Origin: a virus
DNA length: 37,052 nucleotides
Virus record (IMG/VR): IMGVR_UViG_3300010388_000278
Location: 1 to 37,052 of that record
Reading direction: 5' to 3' (one strand)
Part shown: piece by piece, positions 1-11,400 of the stretch
Numbering within the stretch: the stretch's first letter is position 1
Layout of the letters: the number at the start of each line of letters is the position of its first letter
The notes under the pieces: generated by a model
The model's input: the letters and a program-made list of their open reading frames with translations, nothing else
Database searches by the model: none
Told to the model about the DNA's origin: nothing
Position numbers and translations under genes: made by a program

Positions 1-131
1 GACGTGCTTTGGCTAACAAAAAGTCGATGGGCGGTAAGATTGAAATCGTCGTAAAGTCTGGAAAACCAGTCATCTACAGCATAGGTGTAGAGATGTCACT
101 CGTTGGTAAGTCTATCTTCTCCTCGTTCTAA
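1..131 (+). CDS. C-terminal end of an upstream late gene (partial)
   Basis: Frame 3 is open from the window edge to a TAA at 129-131, giving 42 residues ending in SIFSSF. The gene begins outside the window. The TAA overlaps the ATG of the next gene (TAATG), the tight coupling used throughout this late operon, so it is very probably a virion gene. The fragment has several lysines and short beta-like stretches but no recognisable motif. No function is assigned. Confidence 0.6.
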   Translation, partial: RALANKKSMGGKIEIVVKSGKPVIYSIGVEMSLVGKSIFSSF

Positions 132-1048
132 TGCCTCCTAATCCAAACCCAGAGTTGTATCCGCCTTACGTAGGCCAGACCTACGCACCCGTGCATCAGC
201 AGGACCTGCAAGGTGCGGCGTCTGGGTTTTTTATCAGGAAGATGCAGTCATTGCAGACGAACACTGTCTTCAATCCAGACGGCACTATCCAATCTCAGAC
301 TACTACTGACACTTGGGTAGATGGTGACGACTGGACTCTTCAGGCTAGGTGGCACGTAATGAGGGGTAATTTTGGTACTGTCTACGTACAGACCAAAACG
401 CCCCCTTACTACGTAAGCAACACTGGCTACCCGCTGGCATTTAACACTGAAGCCGAGGCACAGGCGGCCTTGGCTTCGATGACTGGCACATTTACGCAAG
501 ATGGATACAAATTCTGGGGAAGAAATCCTAGGTTTGAAATCGCCCAGACTATTGACGCATACAAGCAGAATACCGAGGAATTCATAGAGACAGACCTTCA
601 GATTTCCAATGGTCTTGTTTCACGAAACATCTCAAACGCAAATTCGGTTTATGCCTATTACTCGGCTAAACTCGTAAATCAGGACAGCAACAACCAGTTT
701 GTTCTGGGTCTTAGTGCCGCCAGCGGTGGAGGTCAAAATACCACCTACCTTGCTAACTCGCTCTCCGTCCAGCAACTACAGGAGGCCGCAAACAACTCAC
801 TCACCGCCGCCGCTGGAGTGCCTATTACTGTCCCATTTGAGTCCCCGCTAATCTCAGACGCCCATGCGTCTGCCGTCGAGGCCAAGAACGCTGGAGAAAT
901 CCGTGACCAGCAACTCAGGCAGACAATCGCTTCTTCTGGCGGAGTCTACAAGGGATTTGCTGAAGCGTATCAGAGAAACTACACTTGGGAAGGTGCATCC
1001 ATTCTAATGGGTGCCTACGGCCAAGCCGAAGCAGCCCGTCAAACTTAA
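131..1048 (+). CDS. putative virion protein, 305 aa, unknown
   Basis: First complete gene of the late operon; its ATG overlaps the upstream stop (TAATG) and there is no Shine-Dalgarno sequence. I do not recognise the family. The N-terminal third is Pro/Tyr/Gln-rich, the middle (about residues 55-130) has alternating Thr/Tyr/Val patterns suggesting beta structure, and the C-terminal third is Ala/Gln-rich and helical. There is no signal peptide or membrane segment. Position just before coiled-coil and Gly-rich proteins and two giant genes suggests a tail, neck or internal virion component; that is inference from gene order only. Confidence 0.75.
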   Translation: MPPNPNPELYPPYVGQTYAPVHQQDLQGAASGFFIRKMQSLQTNTVFNPDGTIQSQTTTDTWVDGDDWTLQARWHVMRGNFGTVYVQTKTPPYYVSNTGYPLAFNTEAEAQAALASMTGTFTQDGYKFWGRNPRFEIAQTIDAYKQNTEEFIETDLQISNGLVSRNISNANSVYAYYSAKLVNQDSNNQFVLGLSAASGGGQNTTYLANSLSVQQLQEAANNSLTAAAGVPITVPFESPLISDAHASAVEAKNAGEIRDQQLRQTIASSGGVYKGFAEAYQRNYTWEGASILMGAYGQAEAARQT

Positions 1049-1053
1049 CTAAC

Positions 1054-1911
1054 ATGCAATTCAATTTCCTAGGAGGACAGTCACAGAGGGATAACCTTTC
1101 AACCGCACTCGGGCAGAGAAACCCAGTGCTAGAAGCCCAACTCGATTTTTCTAAATCGGCCTTTGTTACTGGCGTACAGGGCGTAGGACAGACCATGCGT
1201 ACGGCAATGCAAGTCGGCCAACAGGAGAGAGAGTCTGTTTTAAGGAACAAAACTTCGATACAAGAGGGCATCCTCAACAGGCAGAAGGACCAAGACCTTC
1301 TTTCTCAGCGTCTTGCCGCAGATAAAACCGCTTACGAGCGTAGTCTGGCAGACCAAGACAAGAGAGCCTCAGATGCTAGACAGGCTCGCCTTGATGACGC
1401 CGAAGCACTTCGCCAAAAGGGCTTAGACGACCAAGCCGAAAAAGAGAGACGTGAAAAAGAAGAATACGCCAGAAGGCTCGGACTTGTGACAACTGATAAG
1501 ACTGTCGCAGAAAACAAGGAATACGACAAACTGGACAAGTCTGTTACTGGCGAACTTGAAGGGATTAAGGCTAGGTTTGGAGGCGAACTTGAAAGCGTTA
1601 CGTTCGACGACGACAACCAATACGACTTTAATGACGATGGCACCATCAGGCTTGACGATAATGGCCAGCCAATCGCAACTGGCAAAAGGGCTAAAATCCA
1701 AGGCCATTTCGATAAAATTTACAATCAGGCAAAGGGAATTGCTAATGCCACCGAAAGACAGGCGTTCATCAGGCAGATGACTGGCCAGTTGAGCCTGACT
1801 AACATCAGAGGCATGTACGACTCGAAATTCGCAGAGGAAGAGCGTAAGAGAAAACTGGAAGATGCCAGAGCGGGAGCGACAGGCAGGGTACCAACCCCTC
1901 TCGGAGGCTAA
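1054..1911 (+). CDS. coiled-coil virion-type protein, 285 aa
   Basis: The start at 1054 (MQFNFLGG) lies 5 nt after the previous stop and is preferred to an in-frame ATG at 985, which would overlap that gene by 64 nt. Residues about 60-150 are dense in Lys, Arg, Glu, Asp and Gln and look like a long coiled coil. Around residues 184-207 is an Asp-rich segment with FNDDGTIRLDD, which resembles a calcium-binding D-x-[DN]-x-D-G loop; only a pattern match. The C-terminus is basic. Long charged helical proteins at this place in podovirus-like late operons are often internal or ejection proteins, which is the best guess here. Confidence 0.75.
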   Translation: MQFNFLGGQSQRDNLSTALGQRNPVLEAQLDFSKSAFVTGVQGVGQTMRTAMQVGQQERESVLRNKTSIQEGILNRQKDQDLLSQRLAADKTAYERSLADQDKRASDARQARLDDAEALRQKGLDDQAEKERREKEEYARRLGLVTTDKTVAENKEYDKLDKSVTGELEGIKARFGGELESVTFDDDNQYDFNDDGTIRLDDNGQPIATGKRAKIQGHFDKIYNQAKGIANATERQAFIRQMTGQLSLTNIRGMYDSKFAEEERKRKLEDARAGATGRVPTPLGG

Positions 1912-1915
1912 TAAA

Positions 1916-2998
1916 ATGCCAGCATACTACAGTTTCAGAAACTCCGAAGGTCAGGAATTCAAACCTACCTTTGACCAGCCAGCACCCCCCTTCCCTGCCA
2001 AGGAGGTTGCAGAATCTATTTATGACTTCGGCAAGAGTGCGGTCCAAAACACTGTTGGAGACATGGTTGTCCCAGCCCCATGGAGAGGCTGGCAAAGCGA
2101 AAACGAAGGCAGAAAGCGTGATGCCGTTGGAAGCGGTAAGGGCGTCGGAGAAGGCGTTTCCAGTGCCGTCGATACGCTCAACACAGTCACCCAGATGGCT
2201 GGAGACTTGGGTCCAGTCGGGAGAATTAAGCCTAGCATTGCTAAGGATTTCCTAGACCCGTCATTCCTAAGAGGTACTAAACTTAACCCTAAGTCCACGT
2301 TTGGCAGGGTTGGCACCAACATGGGCATCGGCTTCGTGCTCGGTACTGGTGCAAACGCCGCAGGGGAGATTGTTGGCAACCAGTTTGACGACGTCTCCGA
2401 GCAAATGAGGGACCTGAGAATCGCTAGGTACGCTGGAGACGACGAACTGGCCAACAGAATCATGGAGAACATAAACAGCAGACGCACTTACGCCAGCGAT
2501 GCCAGAACCATGGGAGATGCCGTCTCTAAAGGTACTAACGCTGGATGGTGGGGCACCGCAACTGGTGCAGTAGGGGGAGCCATCGTAAGCGGATTAAGGC
2601 ATGCCATGGGAGGCGAAAAGCACATGGAAGGTGCTGACCCGAAGTTCTTAGCCGAAATGAAGAGAAGACGTGCCGAGTCTATGGAAAACGCTTTTTCGGT
2701 AGAAGGTTCTGACTTTGACCCTCGCTTTGCCGTCGAAGCACTAAACGAAAATTTAAGAAGGTATAAGGATAGGGAGTCTATTCATCCAGAACTTGATTCC
2801 GAAGAAGACCTTCAACTCCAGAGAACCATCCGAAACGCTTACGGGTACCTTAAAAGCAACAGGGGAAAGGGCGAAGAATTCGACAAACTCGAAAAAGATT
2901 TCACTGAAGGGTATTTTGCTTTGATGGATAACCAAAAAAACAAGGACCTTGAGGCAATGAGAGGAAGAGCCAAAGAACTTCGTGAACAATACAAATAA
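1916..2998 (+). CDS. putative internal virion/ejection protein, 360 aa
   Basis: Starts at MPAYYSF, 4 nt after the preceding TAA, in an AT-rich SD-less context (AATAAAATG); an upstream in-frame ATG at 1862 is rejected because it overlaps the previous gene by 50 nt. Residues about 130-160 (MGIGFVLGTGANAAGEIVG) and about 209-228 (GWWGTATGAVGGAIVSG) are Gly/Ala-rich amphipathic or membrane-active stretches, and the C-terminal third is a charged helix. The GWWGT motif recurs in the next protein. Gly-rich hydrophobic segments between charged helices are common in proteins that phages inject to form a DNA channel; assignment is inference. Confidence 0.75.
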   Translation: MPAYYSFRNSEGQEFKPTFDQPAPPFPAKEVAESIYDFGKSAVQNTVGDMVVPAPWRGWQSENEGRKRDAVGSGKGVGEGVSSAVDTLNTVTQMAGDLGPVGRIKPSIAKDFLDPSFLRGTKLNPKSTFGRVGTNMGIGFVLGTGANAAGEIVGNQFDDVSEQMRDLRIARYAGDDELANRIMENINSRRTYASDARTMGDAVSKGTNAGWWGTATGAVGGAIVSGLRHAMGGEKHMEGADPKFLAEMKRRRAESMENAFSVEGSDFDPRFAVEALNENLRRYKDRESIHPELDSEEDLQLQRTIRNAYGYLKSNRGKGEEFDKLEKDFTEGYFALMDNQKNKDLEAMRGRAKELREQYK

Positions 2999-3004
2999 AT
3001 CACC

Positions 3005-4516
3005 ATGGCAGACCAACTTCAAAAAGTAGTAACAAGAAAACTTCTCAAGCAACTTGACTTAAAGTCAAAGACTGGAGAGCCCTTGCTGGACGCCGTTCTT
3101 GACATTGGGCATACTGGCAAGTTGGCAGAATCCGACAAAAGGTCTTTCGACCTGCTGTCACAGCATATCGACTTGGGAGATAAGTTGCCCATGGTGATTA
3201 AGCCAGACAAGAACGGGTATCCTTCTGTCGAATTTAGCGGTTTTGACGCCACAAAGGCCCAACTCCTGAAAGACAGAATCGAAAATGACCCTAAGTTCTT
3301 CGATACCGCAGTTGACGAACTGGCCGCAAACAAGAACGCCCCATTCGTCAAAATGGTCGATGTTGACCCTGAGTTTCGTAGGCCCTTGGTCCCAGAAGAC
3401 GTTCGCCTTTTGTCTAGGCAGGAGTCGTCGGACCCTAAAAGCAATTTTGCCACCCCTAAAATGGATGCGTGGTTCCAGAGAACCCAGCAAAACGGGTGGT
3501 GGGGTACGCAGGGCAAGAATCTTTTAGGCTCGTTTTTCGGAAGAGGATACAACGAAGCGGCTCAAAATTACGTAAGAGACCCCAAAAGGTGGTACGCTGG
3601 AACCAAAGCGACCAACTGGATGGCAGACAAGGCCGCTTCGATGGGTGGCAACTTGGTGTCCGTCCCAACCCTAGGTGCCGCAGTCGGAGGAGTGGGTGTC
3701 GTAGCCGCACACTACGGCACAAAGTCCGACGATGCCGCCAAGAACGACATTTTCAAAAAGAACGCAGTAGTTTCCAAGCAGGAAAAATCCCTAAGAGAGG
3801 GCCTTGACGAGGGCCACCTTAGCGATGCCGACTGGAGCGATACTGAGTCTACCCAGTCTTACATCAGAAGTTCTAAGTACGCTAACAGGTACCTGTCTGA
3901 AGACGCATTCACGGACGTGCTTAAGTCTAACTACTCTGGAAAACTTAGAAGACTTTACGACGCAGACCCGACTCAAGTCCTACAGCAGTTCAGGAGAGCA
4001 TACGCAGAAAGACACAAGGGCCTAAAAGACGGGCAAATTCCTAGATACGACGACAAGGGGAACCACATTCAAGGAAAGAACGGCGAACCTCTGTACGACG
4101 CAGTAGACCTAAAGGCGTTTGATGCTGGAATTAAGACTGAGGGCGGCGTGTTTCTTCCGATTCAGGACAGGCCCTCAGAAGAGATGGACAAGAGAGGCAT
4201 TCCTACTTGGGATGGTAAAAACAGGTACGTCGCCGTACTCTATGTCCCTAACAAAAAGAGCAGGGAGGAGATTAAGAAGGCAAAATCAGAGTCCAAATCA
4301 AAAGAGAACGAAGGTAAGCCTGTCGATAAGGTCAAGACACGTGCAGAAATCATCGCAGAAATGGATTCTGGAAAGTCTGACGAGGAACCAGCCGCACAGT
4401 GGGTTTTCCTCGACGTAGCGAAGAAGGGGGCTGACGCCATTTACAGAGACAAAAATGGAGAACCCGCCAAACCCGCATTTACCAAGCCAGCATCTACCGA
4501 GCCAGAATCTAAATAA
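3005..4516 (+). CDS. putative internal virion/ejection protein, 503 aa
   Basis: Begins MADQLQK after a short A-rich spacer (AATCACCATG) with no SD. About residue 163 it has GWWGTQGKNLLGSFFGRG, echoing the GWWGT motif of the upstream protein, and about residues 218-238 a hydrophobic Gly/Val/Ala stretch (LGAAVGGVGVVAAHYG). The region around residues 415-450 is Lys/Glu/Ser-rich and likely disordered or coiled coil; the C-terminus is Pro/Thr/Lys-rich. I do not recognise a family. Repeated layout with its neighbour suggests a paralogous or functionally paired membrane-interacting virion protein. Confidence 0.75.
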   Translation: MADQLQKVVTRKLLKQLDLKSKTGEPLLDAVLDIGHTGKLAESDKRSFDLLSQHIDLGDKLPMVIKPDKNGYPSVEFSGFDATKAQLLKDRIENDPKFFDTAVDELAANKNAPFVKMVDVDPEFRRPLVPEDVRLLSRQESSDPKSNFATPKMDAWFQRTQQNGWWGTQGKNLLGSFFGRGYNEAAQNYVRDPKRWYAGTKATNWMADKAASMGGNLVSVPTLGAAVGGVGVVAAHYGTKSDDAAKNDIFKKNAVVSKQEKSLREGLDEGHLSDADWSDTESTQSYIRSSKYANRYLSEDAFTDVLKSNYSGKLRRLYDADPTQVLQQFRRAYAERHKGLKDGQIPRYDDKGNHIQGKNGEPLYDAVDLKAFDAGIKTEGGVFLPIQDRPSEEMDKRGIPTWDGKNRYVAVLYVPNKKSREEIKKAKSESKSKENEGKPVDKVKTRAEIIAEMDSGKSDEEPAAQWVFLDVAKKGADAIYRDKNGEPAKPAFTKPASTEPESK

Positions 4517-4518
4517 CC

Positions 4519-5490
4519 ATGGAAGACTCTAACGAATACTCTCAGTACGCAAACGACGTTAAAGGCCAAGCAGGTCTTACTGTCGGGCAGATGTACGGAC
4601 AGAACCAGATGCCTAGGCAGGAAACCGAGGAGGAGATTGCCTATAAACTTACTGGAAATAGGTACGCAAACCCGTACATGGAGTTTGAGGGCAAGGCTGA
4701 GTACATGAAGGCTAGGGCCGCATACGGGCAGGAGCAGAGAAAGGCTCAAGCGGCGGCCATGGAAAAGGGCTCAAACGCAGACTTTAGAATTAACGATGCC
4801 AGATTCTACGCTGGTATCGGCGATTTTGGTGCCGTTGAGTCCATCATGAAAAGCAAGGGTGCAGGCCTATTCCAAGTCGGCGAATCCATCGACTTGGAAG
4901 AACTTGACGGGCAGGGTAATAAGAAGCCGTTTAGGATGACCATGTCTCCACGTGGTTCTTTCACTGTCGCTGGGGAAGACGGCAACCCCATGACTGTCTC
5001 GGCCATGGGCCTTGCAAGAAAGATGGGCGTCAAATCCATCCCATTTAAAGGGGGAGACATGAGGGCCATGGAATTCAGGTCGCTCATCGGAAAAGTCCAA
5101 CGCTTCCAGTCGATGTCTAATCAGTTGAAGCAGATTTACTCTAATAACACTTACCTTGGCACCCTAGACCCCTCTGAGGCTTCGGCTCAGGCCAAGGCCA
5201 TCGAGTCCAACCTCAAGATGGACTACTTGGCCATCATGAAAGACATGAAAGGCATGGGCGGTAGCGTCTCTGACAACGACATGGCCATCGCAGATAGCAT
5301 GGTGCCTCAAAGAGCCTCAACCATGTTCACCAGACTTGGTGGCAACGAAATGATGCTTTTAGACAACGCAAGAGAGGGTGTTCTCGCAAAACTGAAAGAT
5401 GTTGCAGGAAACAATGGTATAGACCTAATCGACGAAAGGCAGGAGTCCAAACGTAACTACATGCTACGTGGAACTAGGCCCACTCGATAA
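4519..5490 (+). CDS. late protein, 323 aa, unknown
   Basis: Starts two bases after the preceding stop (TAACCATG); its TAA at 5488-5490 overlaps the ATG of the first giant gene. The protein is Met- and Gly-rich, with many short Met-containing segments (for example MKDMKGMGG near residue 245) and no membrane segment or signal peptide. The first 50 residues are Gln/Tyr/Glu-rich. No motif is recognised. Its strict coupling to the giant gene suggests the products are made together, possibly as structural partner or chaperone; inference from position. Confidence 0.75.
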   Translation: MEDSNEYSQYANDVKGQAGLTVGQMYGQNQMPRQETEEEIAYKLTGNRYANPYMEFEGKAEYMKARAAYGQEQRKAQAAAMEKGSNADFRINDARFYAGIGDFGAVESIMKSKGAGLFQVGESIDLEELDGQGNKKPFRMTMSPRGSFTVAGEDGNPMTVSAMGLARKMGVKSIPFKGGDMRAMEFRSLIGKVQRFQSMSNQLKQIYSNNTYLGTLDPSEASAQAKAIESNLKMDYLAIMKDMKGMGGSVSDNDMAIADSMVPQRASTMFTRLGGNEMMLLDNAREGVLAKLKDVAGNNGIDLIDERQESKRNYMLRGTRPTR

Positions 5491-8400
5491 TGGAACCATC
5501 TACCCCACAAAATCCCAATCTTGAGTCTGAAGCCATTGAAAGGGCTTCCAGACAACTTTTTAGAGGAGACGGCTTAGACTTTGCCCATCTGGCGAAGCCT
5601 ACTGACAACTCGGAAAGCGATGAAGTGGATTCGTCTAAGTTAACGAACGACGACATCTATGACTTCATTCAGGAAAATAGAGACAGAACCTTCGACCATA
5701 CCACCGACGAAGGTAAATTGCTTTACCTTAGGTTCAAGGAGGCAAACTCAAGAAGGAATGAGTTCTCCATGTCTCAGTTCAAGGAAATGGCGAAGCGTGT
5801 GGCCGCTGTTCCTGCTGACATCGTAAAAGGCGTATTTTCCAACCCCCTCAAGGTCCCAGTTTCGGTTGCCGACGGCATGGCTAGAGACGCCTTGGACCTT
5901 TACGGAGTTCTTGCAGAGTCGGAAGACCCTTCCTCTCCGCTGTTCAGATTCAGGAACTACATTTTCGGCAACGGAAGCATCGAAGACCAAATCAAACAGT
6001 TCAACGAGGCAAGATGGTGGAACAATAGGAGCAATGAACTGGAAGAAGGGAAAGAAACTGTCATCGAGCACTGGGTGCCTGATAATTACAGAGAGTTTGC
6101 AAGGTCGCTTATTGACCCAAAACTTGCCAATGCACTTTCCTACATTGGCCTAGACACGCCTCAGTTTATCAAGGGTGCTTTCAAGCGTGGGGGAATCCGT
6201 GCTTCCGCCGAAATCCTAAAAGGGGGCCTCTCGGACCACCATGTGCTGAACGCACAGAGGGCGGCGGAGACGTCGGATTGGTTCGAAACTTCTGCCACCA
6301 AGTTCAGAGAATTGTCTCAGAGAATTACTGGCGAGACACTTCAGGCAACCGCCTCTGTCGCTTCCGCTCCCTTTGAATTCATCAAAGAGAAAATCCTGAG
6401 AGGCTCTCAAGAAATTGAGAGCAAACTTGGGTACGTTCCCCCCGAGGTGGCCAATGGTGCGTCTACCCTGATGGCCGACGTTGGCTCTAGCATCACGAAG
6501 GGCGGGGTCGAGATTTCGCCTATCAAGAGCATCCTATTCTCGCTTGGCGTTAAGCCTATTGCGGAGTACGCAAGCGTGGTAGGTAGCGAACTTGTCGATG
6601 CCGCAAACGGGGTCGTCAAGATTAGACCAGAGCATACTGGCTTGGGCATGATGAACAGGCTTGCCCTCAATGGTGGCAGAATCGCCCTGAGCGGCGAGGC
6701 TCAGGCCGTTGCGAAGTTCGCTAATGTAGTTGTAGGCTGGCCAGCCTCGATGGCTTTCCCAGCATTCAAGAGGGCCGTCGGAGACGCCGCCTACATGGGT
6801 GCACTTGGATACGCAAATGCAAGAGGCGAGGGTGCGGCTTCTGGCGTAGGCATGGGATTCGCTTGGGGTGGCTTCTCTGGAGCCCTTAGGCACGTTCACA
6901 ACGTCTACAATCAAAGCGTAGCACACGACTACGTCATCGGTAATTTCGACAAAGGCCAACTTCTTGAAATCGAAAAGAAGAGCCCCGAGCATGCACAGAA
7001 TATCCGTGAGTACCTGACCAACGTAGATGCAAGCGGAGACAAGAGGGTCATGGCCACTGTAAGAGCGGAAATCATGGCTGGCTGGGTGTCTGACTATGAG
7101 ACGCAACTCAGATACAAGGACATAGACGGCCTTGTCGGCGAGTACGGCGAAGCCGCCGTAAAGCATGCCCTAGGCAGTGACCTTAAGGTGGCCGCAACCA
7201 GACGTGGTGGTTCCATGATGATTGACGGCAAGAACATCATCTGGGTTAACAGGAACGCTCCCCCCGAAGCCCTAGGCCACGAATTTGGCCACAGGTTCTT
7301 GGACATTCTTCTCTCTAAGACAGACGGCTCTGCCGTAGATGCAGTCATGTCGTTCATCGGAGACGATGCGGACAAGGGCGTCGTTCCTGATGATGTCATG
7401 GCCATGTTTATCGGCCACTACAGCATGATGCTGGCTGGCTATGACTCCAAATGGCTACATGACGCCACTCCGTCGTTCATTCCTACCACTGCAAAAAACC
7501 CGAACAAAAAGGGCGGAACGTTCGACTTGGCGTACGGAAACATCGCCTATGCGAAGGAGCAGATTAGGAAATTCAGAGAACTGATTAAGAGCGACCCTAA
7601 CGCCGTAAGAAGGTTCACCTATGTGGATAACGTCCCGAGGATGGAAATTTTCGACCAGTTCCCAATCGTCGAAAAACTGATGCATGAGACATTCGCATAC
7701 AGTCATTCGAACAACATGCTCATCCGTTCGCCTGATTTCTTCCTGAGAAATCCGAACATGAAGAGCATCAGGCATGTCATGGAAAACTGGCAGATGCTCA
7801 ACAATCAGCGTCTGGTAAGCAACCTTGAGGCCGCTGGCTACGTTTTGAGGGAGTCGAAGAACTCCAACGGGGAGACTGTGCTTCAGAGCCTTTTCTGGGA
7901 TGACGGAAAGTTTGTCAGCCTCCCCATGCTAGACAAGTGGGGCGAGGAAGTGATGAGACGTGTGCTCAGGCATTCTGACGTTCACGTGTCCACCATGTCT
8001 CCAGAAAGGGCATCAGCGTTTGCCAAGCAGACCCACAAGGAGAGATTCCTGAGCGGAGGCAAGTTCATGAACAAGAAGGAGGTCGAGGATACTATTACCG
8101 CCACCTCCAATGCTGTAGCCGCCGTATTAGACTCACTTCCCGACCAATTTAAGCCCAAGTGGTCAATCGAAAGAGGAGGCTCTAAGAAGGTCAAACTCAC
8201 CGAACTGACGAAGGAGGCTTGGGACGCTATTGAGGCATCGAATGTCTACCACCCAGAAGAGTTTAAGACTCTCGTAGGAATGGTGGACGTGCTTAAGCAG
8301 ATTGAGGCTGGCAAGCCAGTGTTCAATACCTTCACTGGCCAGTATCTTGGCTGGAGTAAGCAGGTCACCGAGGCCGCTCTCGGCGAAAGACTAAAAGGCC

Positions 8401-11400
8401 GTCAGGTCCCAGTCACATTCAGGCATTTCGCCCCCTTTGACATCGAACTTACTGTCAGCAAGTTTGACGAGTTTGGCAACCCTCTGGCCAAGCCCCGCTC
8501 GCACATCACGATTCACGCACATGACGTGAACGTCCTTAACAGGCGTAAGACTAACCAGTGGCAGAAGCCAGAAGTGCGTGGTCTTTTCAAGGACTTCGGC
8601 CACTTCTCTGAGACCTTTGTTTCTTGGTTCTCTCAACTTTCAGAAGACCCCAGTACCAGAAAGCCCTCCGCCGACTACCTCAGGCCCGAATTTGGCAAAG
8701 ATGCCGAAAGAGTCAGGGACATCATGTATGAGACTTGGGGTGGACGTAAGCGTAACGACGAGACCTACATCAACATCCCAGAGGGGTACGCTGGTGGCAG
8801 GGATGGACCTGACTACCCTATTCACTCTCTCAGGTTTGACCTTCTCGCCAACGTACTAAAACAGTCCCAGATTTTCCCAGAAGCCTTCCAAGGACAGGTA
8901 ATGGGCCTCTACCATAGGCATGGAATCGCCTATGAGCCGATGCGTCGAAACATGATGCTCGGAAACTTCGTCCAAAGAGAACTCACCAATGGTCGAAGAT
9001 TCTACACTGACGCAAACGGGTTCGAAATCAGAGGAGAAATTCCGAAACTTAAGTTGTTCAACATGTACGGAAACCTCGTCGGGGTATACAAGACGATGGA
9101 ATCCGCACAGAAGGCGGCTGAAAGAGCACTGAAAAAGTTGCCCGTAGAAGAACTTATGCCGACCAAGTCGGACATGGGGGACTCTATCGGTACGACTGAG
9201 CCAGTACTTGAGTATGACCATGGTGCGGTTGGTGCTATTTCTGGCTCTTCCAACCTGATGATTGCCAATGGTCGCCGTGTTCCAGTCGAGATAGACCAGA
9301 ACAGTCCTTCCGTTAAGGCGTTCTCCCTGAAGGCACAGCAGTACATGCGGGATTTCAGAGATGGGGTAAAATCGTCTAAAGTCGCAGACCTTCCCGTGAT
9401 TAAGGTGACTGACCTTATCAAGTCACCCAAGGACCTGATAGAAGCGTTCCCAGAAGTAGCCAATCTTTCGGTAACTGTTAACCCTTATGCGGCAGACCAT
9501 GGCGGCTCCGTCGTAGGAATGGGCGGCGGCACACAGATGGGCACGATTGCACAAATCACGCCCGACGCCATCGCCACCCAAGGCGACATGGTCACCTTCT
9601 CTACCGAACTGGCCGCTGGCCTACAGGAACTTTCCGCACTTAAGGAAGGGTTCTCCTTTGCACTCCGTGTGCCATACGTTGCGTCCGAACTAAGACTTAC
9701 GCCAGAACTAAAATCCCACCAAAAAGTTGGTGAACTTCTCGATGAGGCAACCTTGCAGTTCGGAGCAAAGCCTACGCCTAAGGAGTTCAAAGAGTTTTTG
9801 GCAGAAAAGGTAAAAGGGTACGTCCAAAATGTTGTAAGGGATTGGGTTGGAACTCAGCCGCCTAAATACCCATCTTGGGTAGATACCAGCAAAACGTTTT
9901 CTGGTACAAATGAAGTGAGGTTTTCAAGCAAGGCTTGGGACGTACTTTATCAATTAACAGGCTACAAAGTGCCCGATAACGTGGCGAAAGACTTCAACGA
10001 CCATTGGTGCAGGGTCGCAGAAGCAATTACTGGCGGAGAGGCTTTTGTTGTTCAAATTGTCGATGGCGGAGTAATCATCGCAGATGGAAACCTTTTCAAA
10101 CTTCCTGAATCAGTAGAAAAATTTTTCAACTCTAACCACGTTGATTACGGCACAAACCCTCCAACCCCAGAGCCGATGTACTTTTGGAACGAGTACAAGA
10201 GGGCGGTCAAGGAGTTGGCACTCACTCACTACATTTCGAAAGACGGAGACAGGGGTCAGGCTGGAAGCCCCAGAGAGAGGGAAGTAATCAGAAGAGAAAA
10301 CGTGTCTGCGTCTTCCTTTAACGTAGACCCTGTCGTCTTAGAGACTAACTCTGCTGGACAGCCTTTCAAGTTCGGCTCAAAATACCCAGACGTTTCCAGA
10401 CAAGCGTCCAACATTTTCGACGCTGTTTCAGACGGAACTACGTTCATTTTGCACGTCGAGGCTGGAGTTAGCAACCCTTCCCTGAAGAGGCAAGAAGTGC
10501 TCACTGTTGCGACTTTTAATACGCTGTCCATAATGCGTTCTGGTGGAATGAGCGGTCAGTACATGAATAAGCCGTTCATGAATACCACCACCCCGATGCT
10601 TGCCCATAATCATCCAATGCGTGGCATGCTTGGCGGAGACCATCCAGTCTTTGACCTTAGTACGGAGATGGCACTCACCAGAACTTCTCCGTTCGTCGCC
10701 AACGGCAAAAAGGGAGAACTGCACAAACTTTATTCCAGCGGCTGGCACCTAGGCGTCTTGTCCAAGTTGTCCGCTCAGTTGGGAATTCCTTTCGACGCCT
10801 CGAAGGACGGGAACTACGTAGGCCTGTCTAGGTACGTAAAAGCCCTCTCTTCCAGCGGCGTTAATACTCCCGAAAAACTGCTCGCCCTAAGATGGGCCAG
10901 AGGAAGTCTTCTGGCTGAACAGGCAAGGCATATCCTGAGCGGAGACGGCGATGGGTTACACGGAAAATTCGTTAACGCTGAGCCTAGTATCAACTCTAGA
11001 TTCAGCCCAATGGATTACGCCATGGTGCTGGCTAACAGAGGCTACGCCCTGATGTCCCACTCTGTAGCCTCCGCTACGCTAGGGAACACCAGAAGAAAGG
11101 GTAACAAGAGACACAGATTCGGCAGTTCAATCCTTGAGTCGTCGTTTGCCGACCCCGAAGGTGCCCCGAAGTTCTCCACTAGGTTCCTGAAGGTAGCCTT
11201 TGAGTCCATTGATACGCTTGAGGCCAACGGATACAGACCCGCCAAGATGAAGCGTGGAGAGACCAACGTAGGCATAGCAAACTCTATGCTTGGTGGGTTC
11301 GCTAACTCTACCGCCAAGGAGCGTGAAATGCTAGAGACGGGTGCCCTGCGTTTAGTTAAGACGGACAGCGGCAAGACCTACAAGGCTTTTGAGTTCTCAG

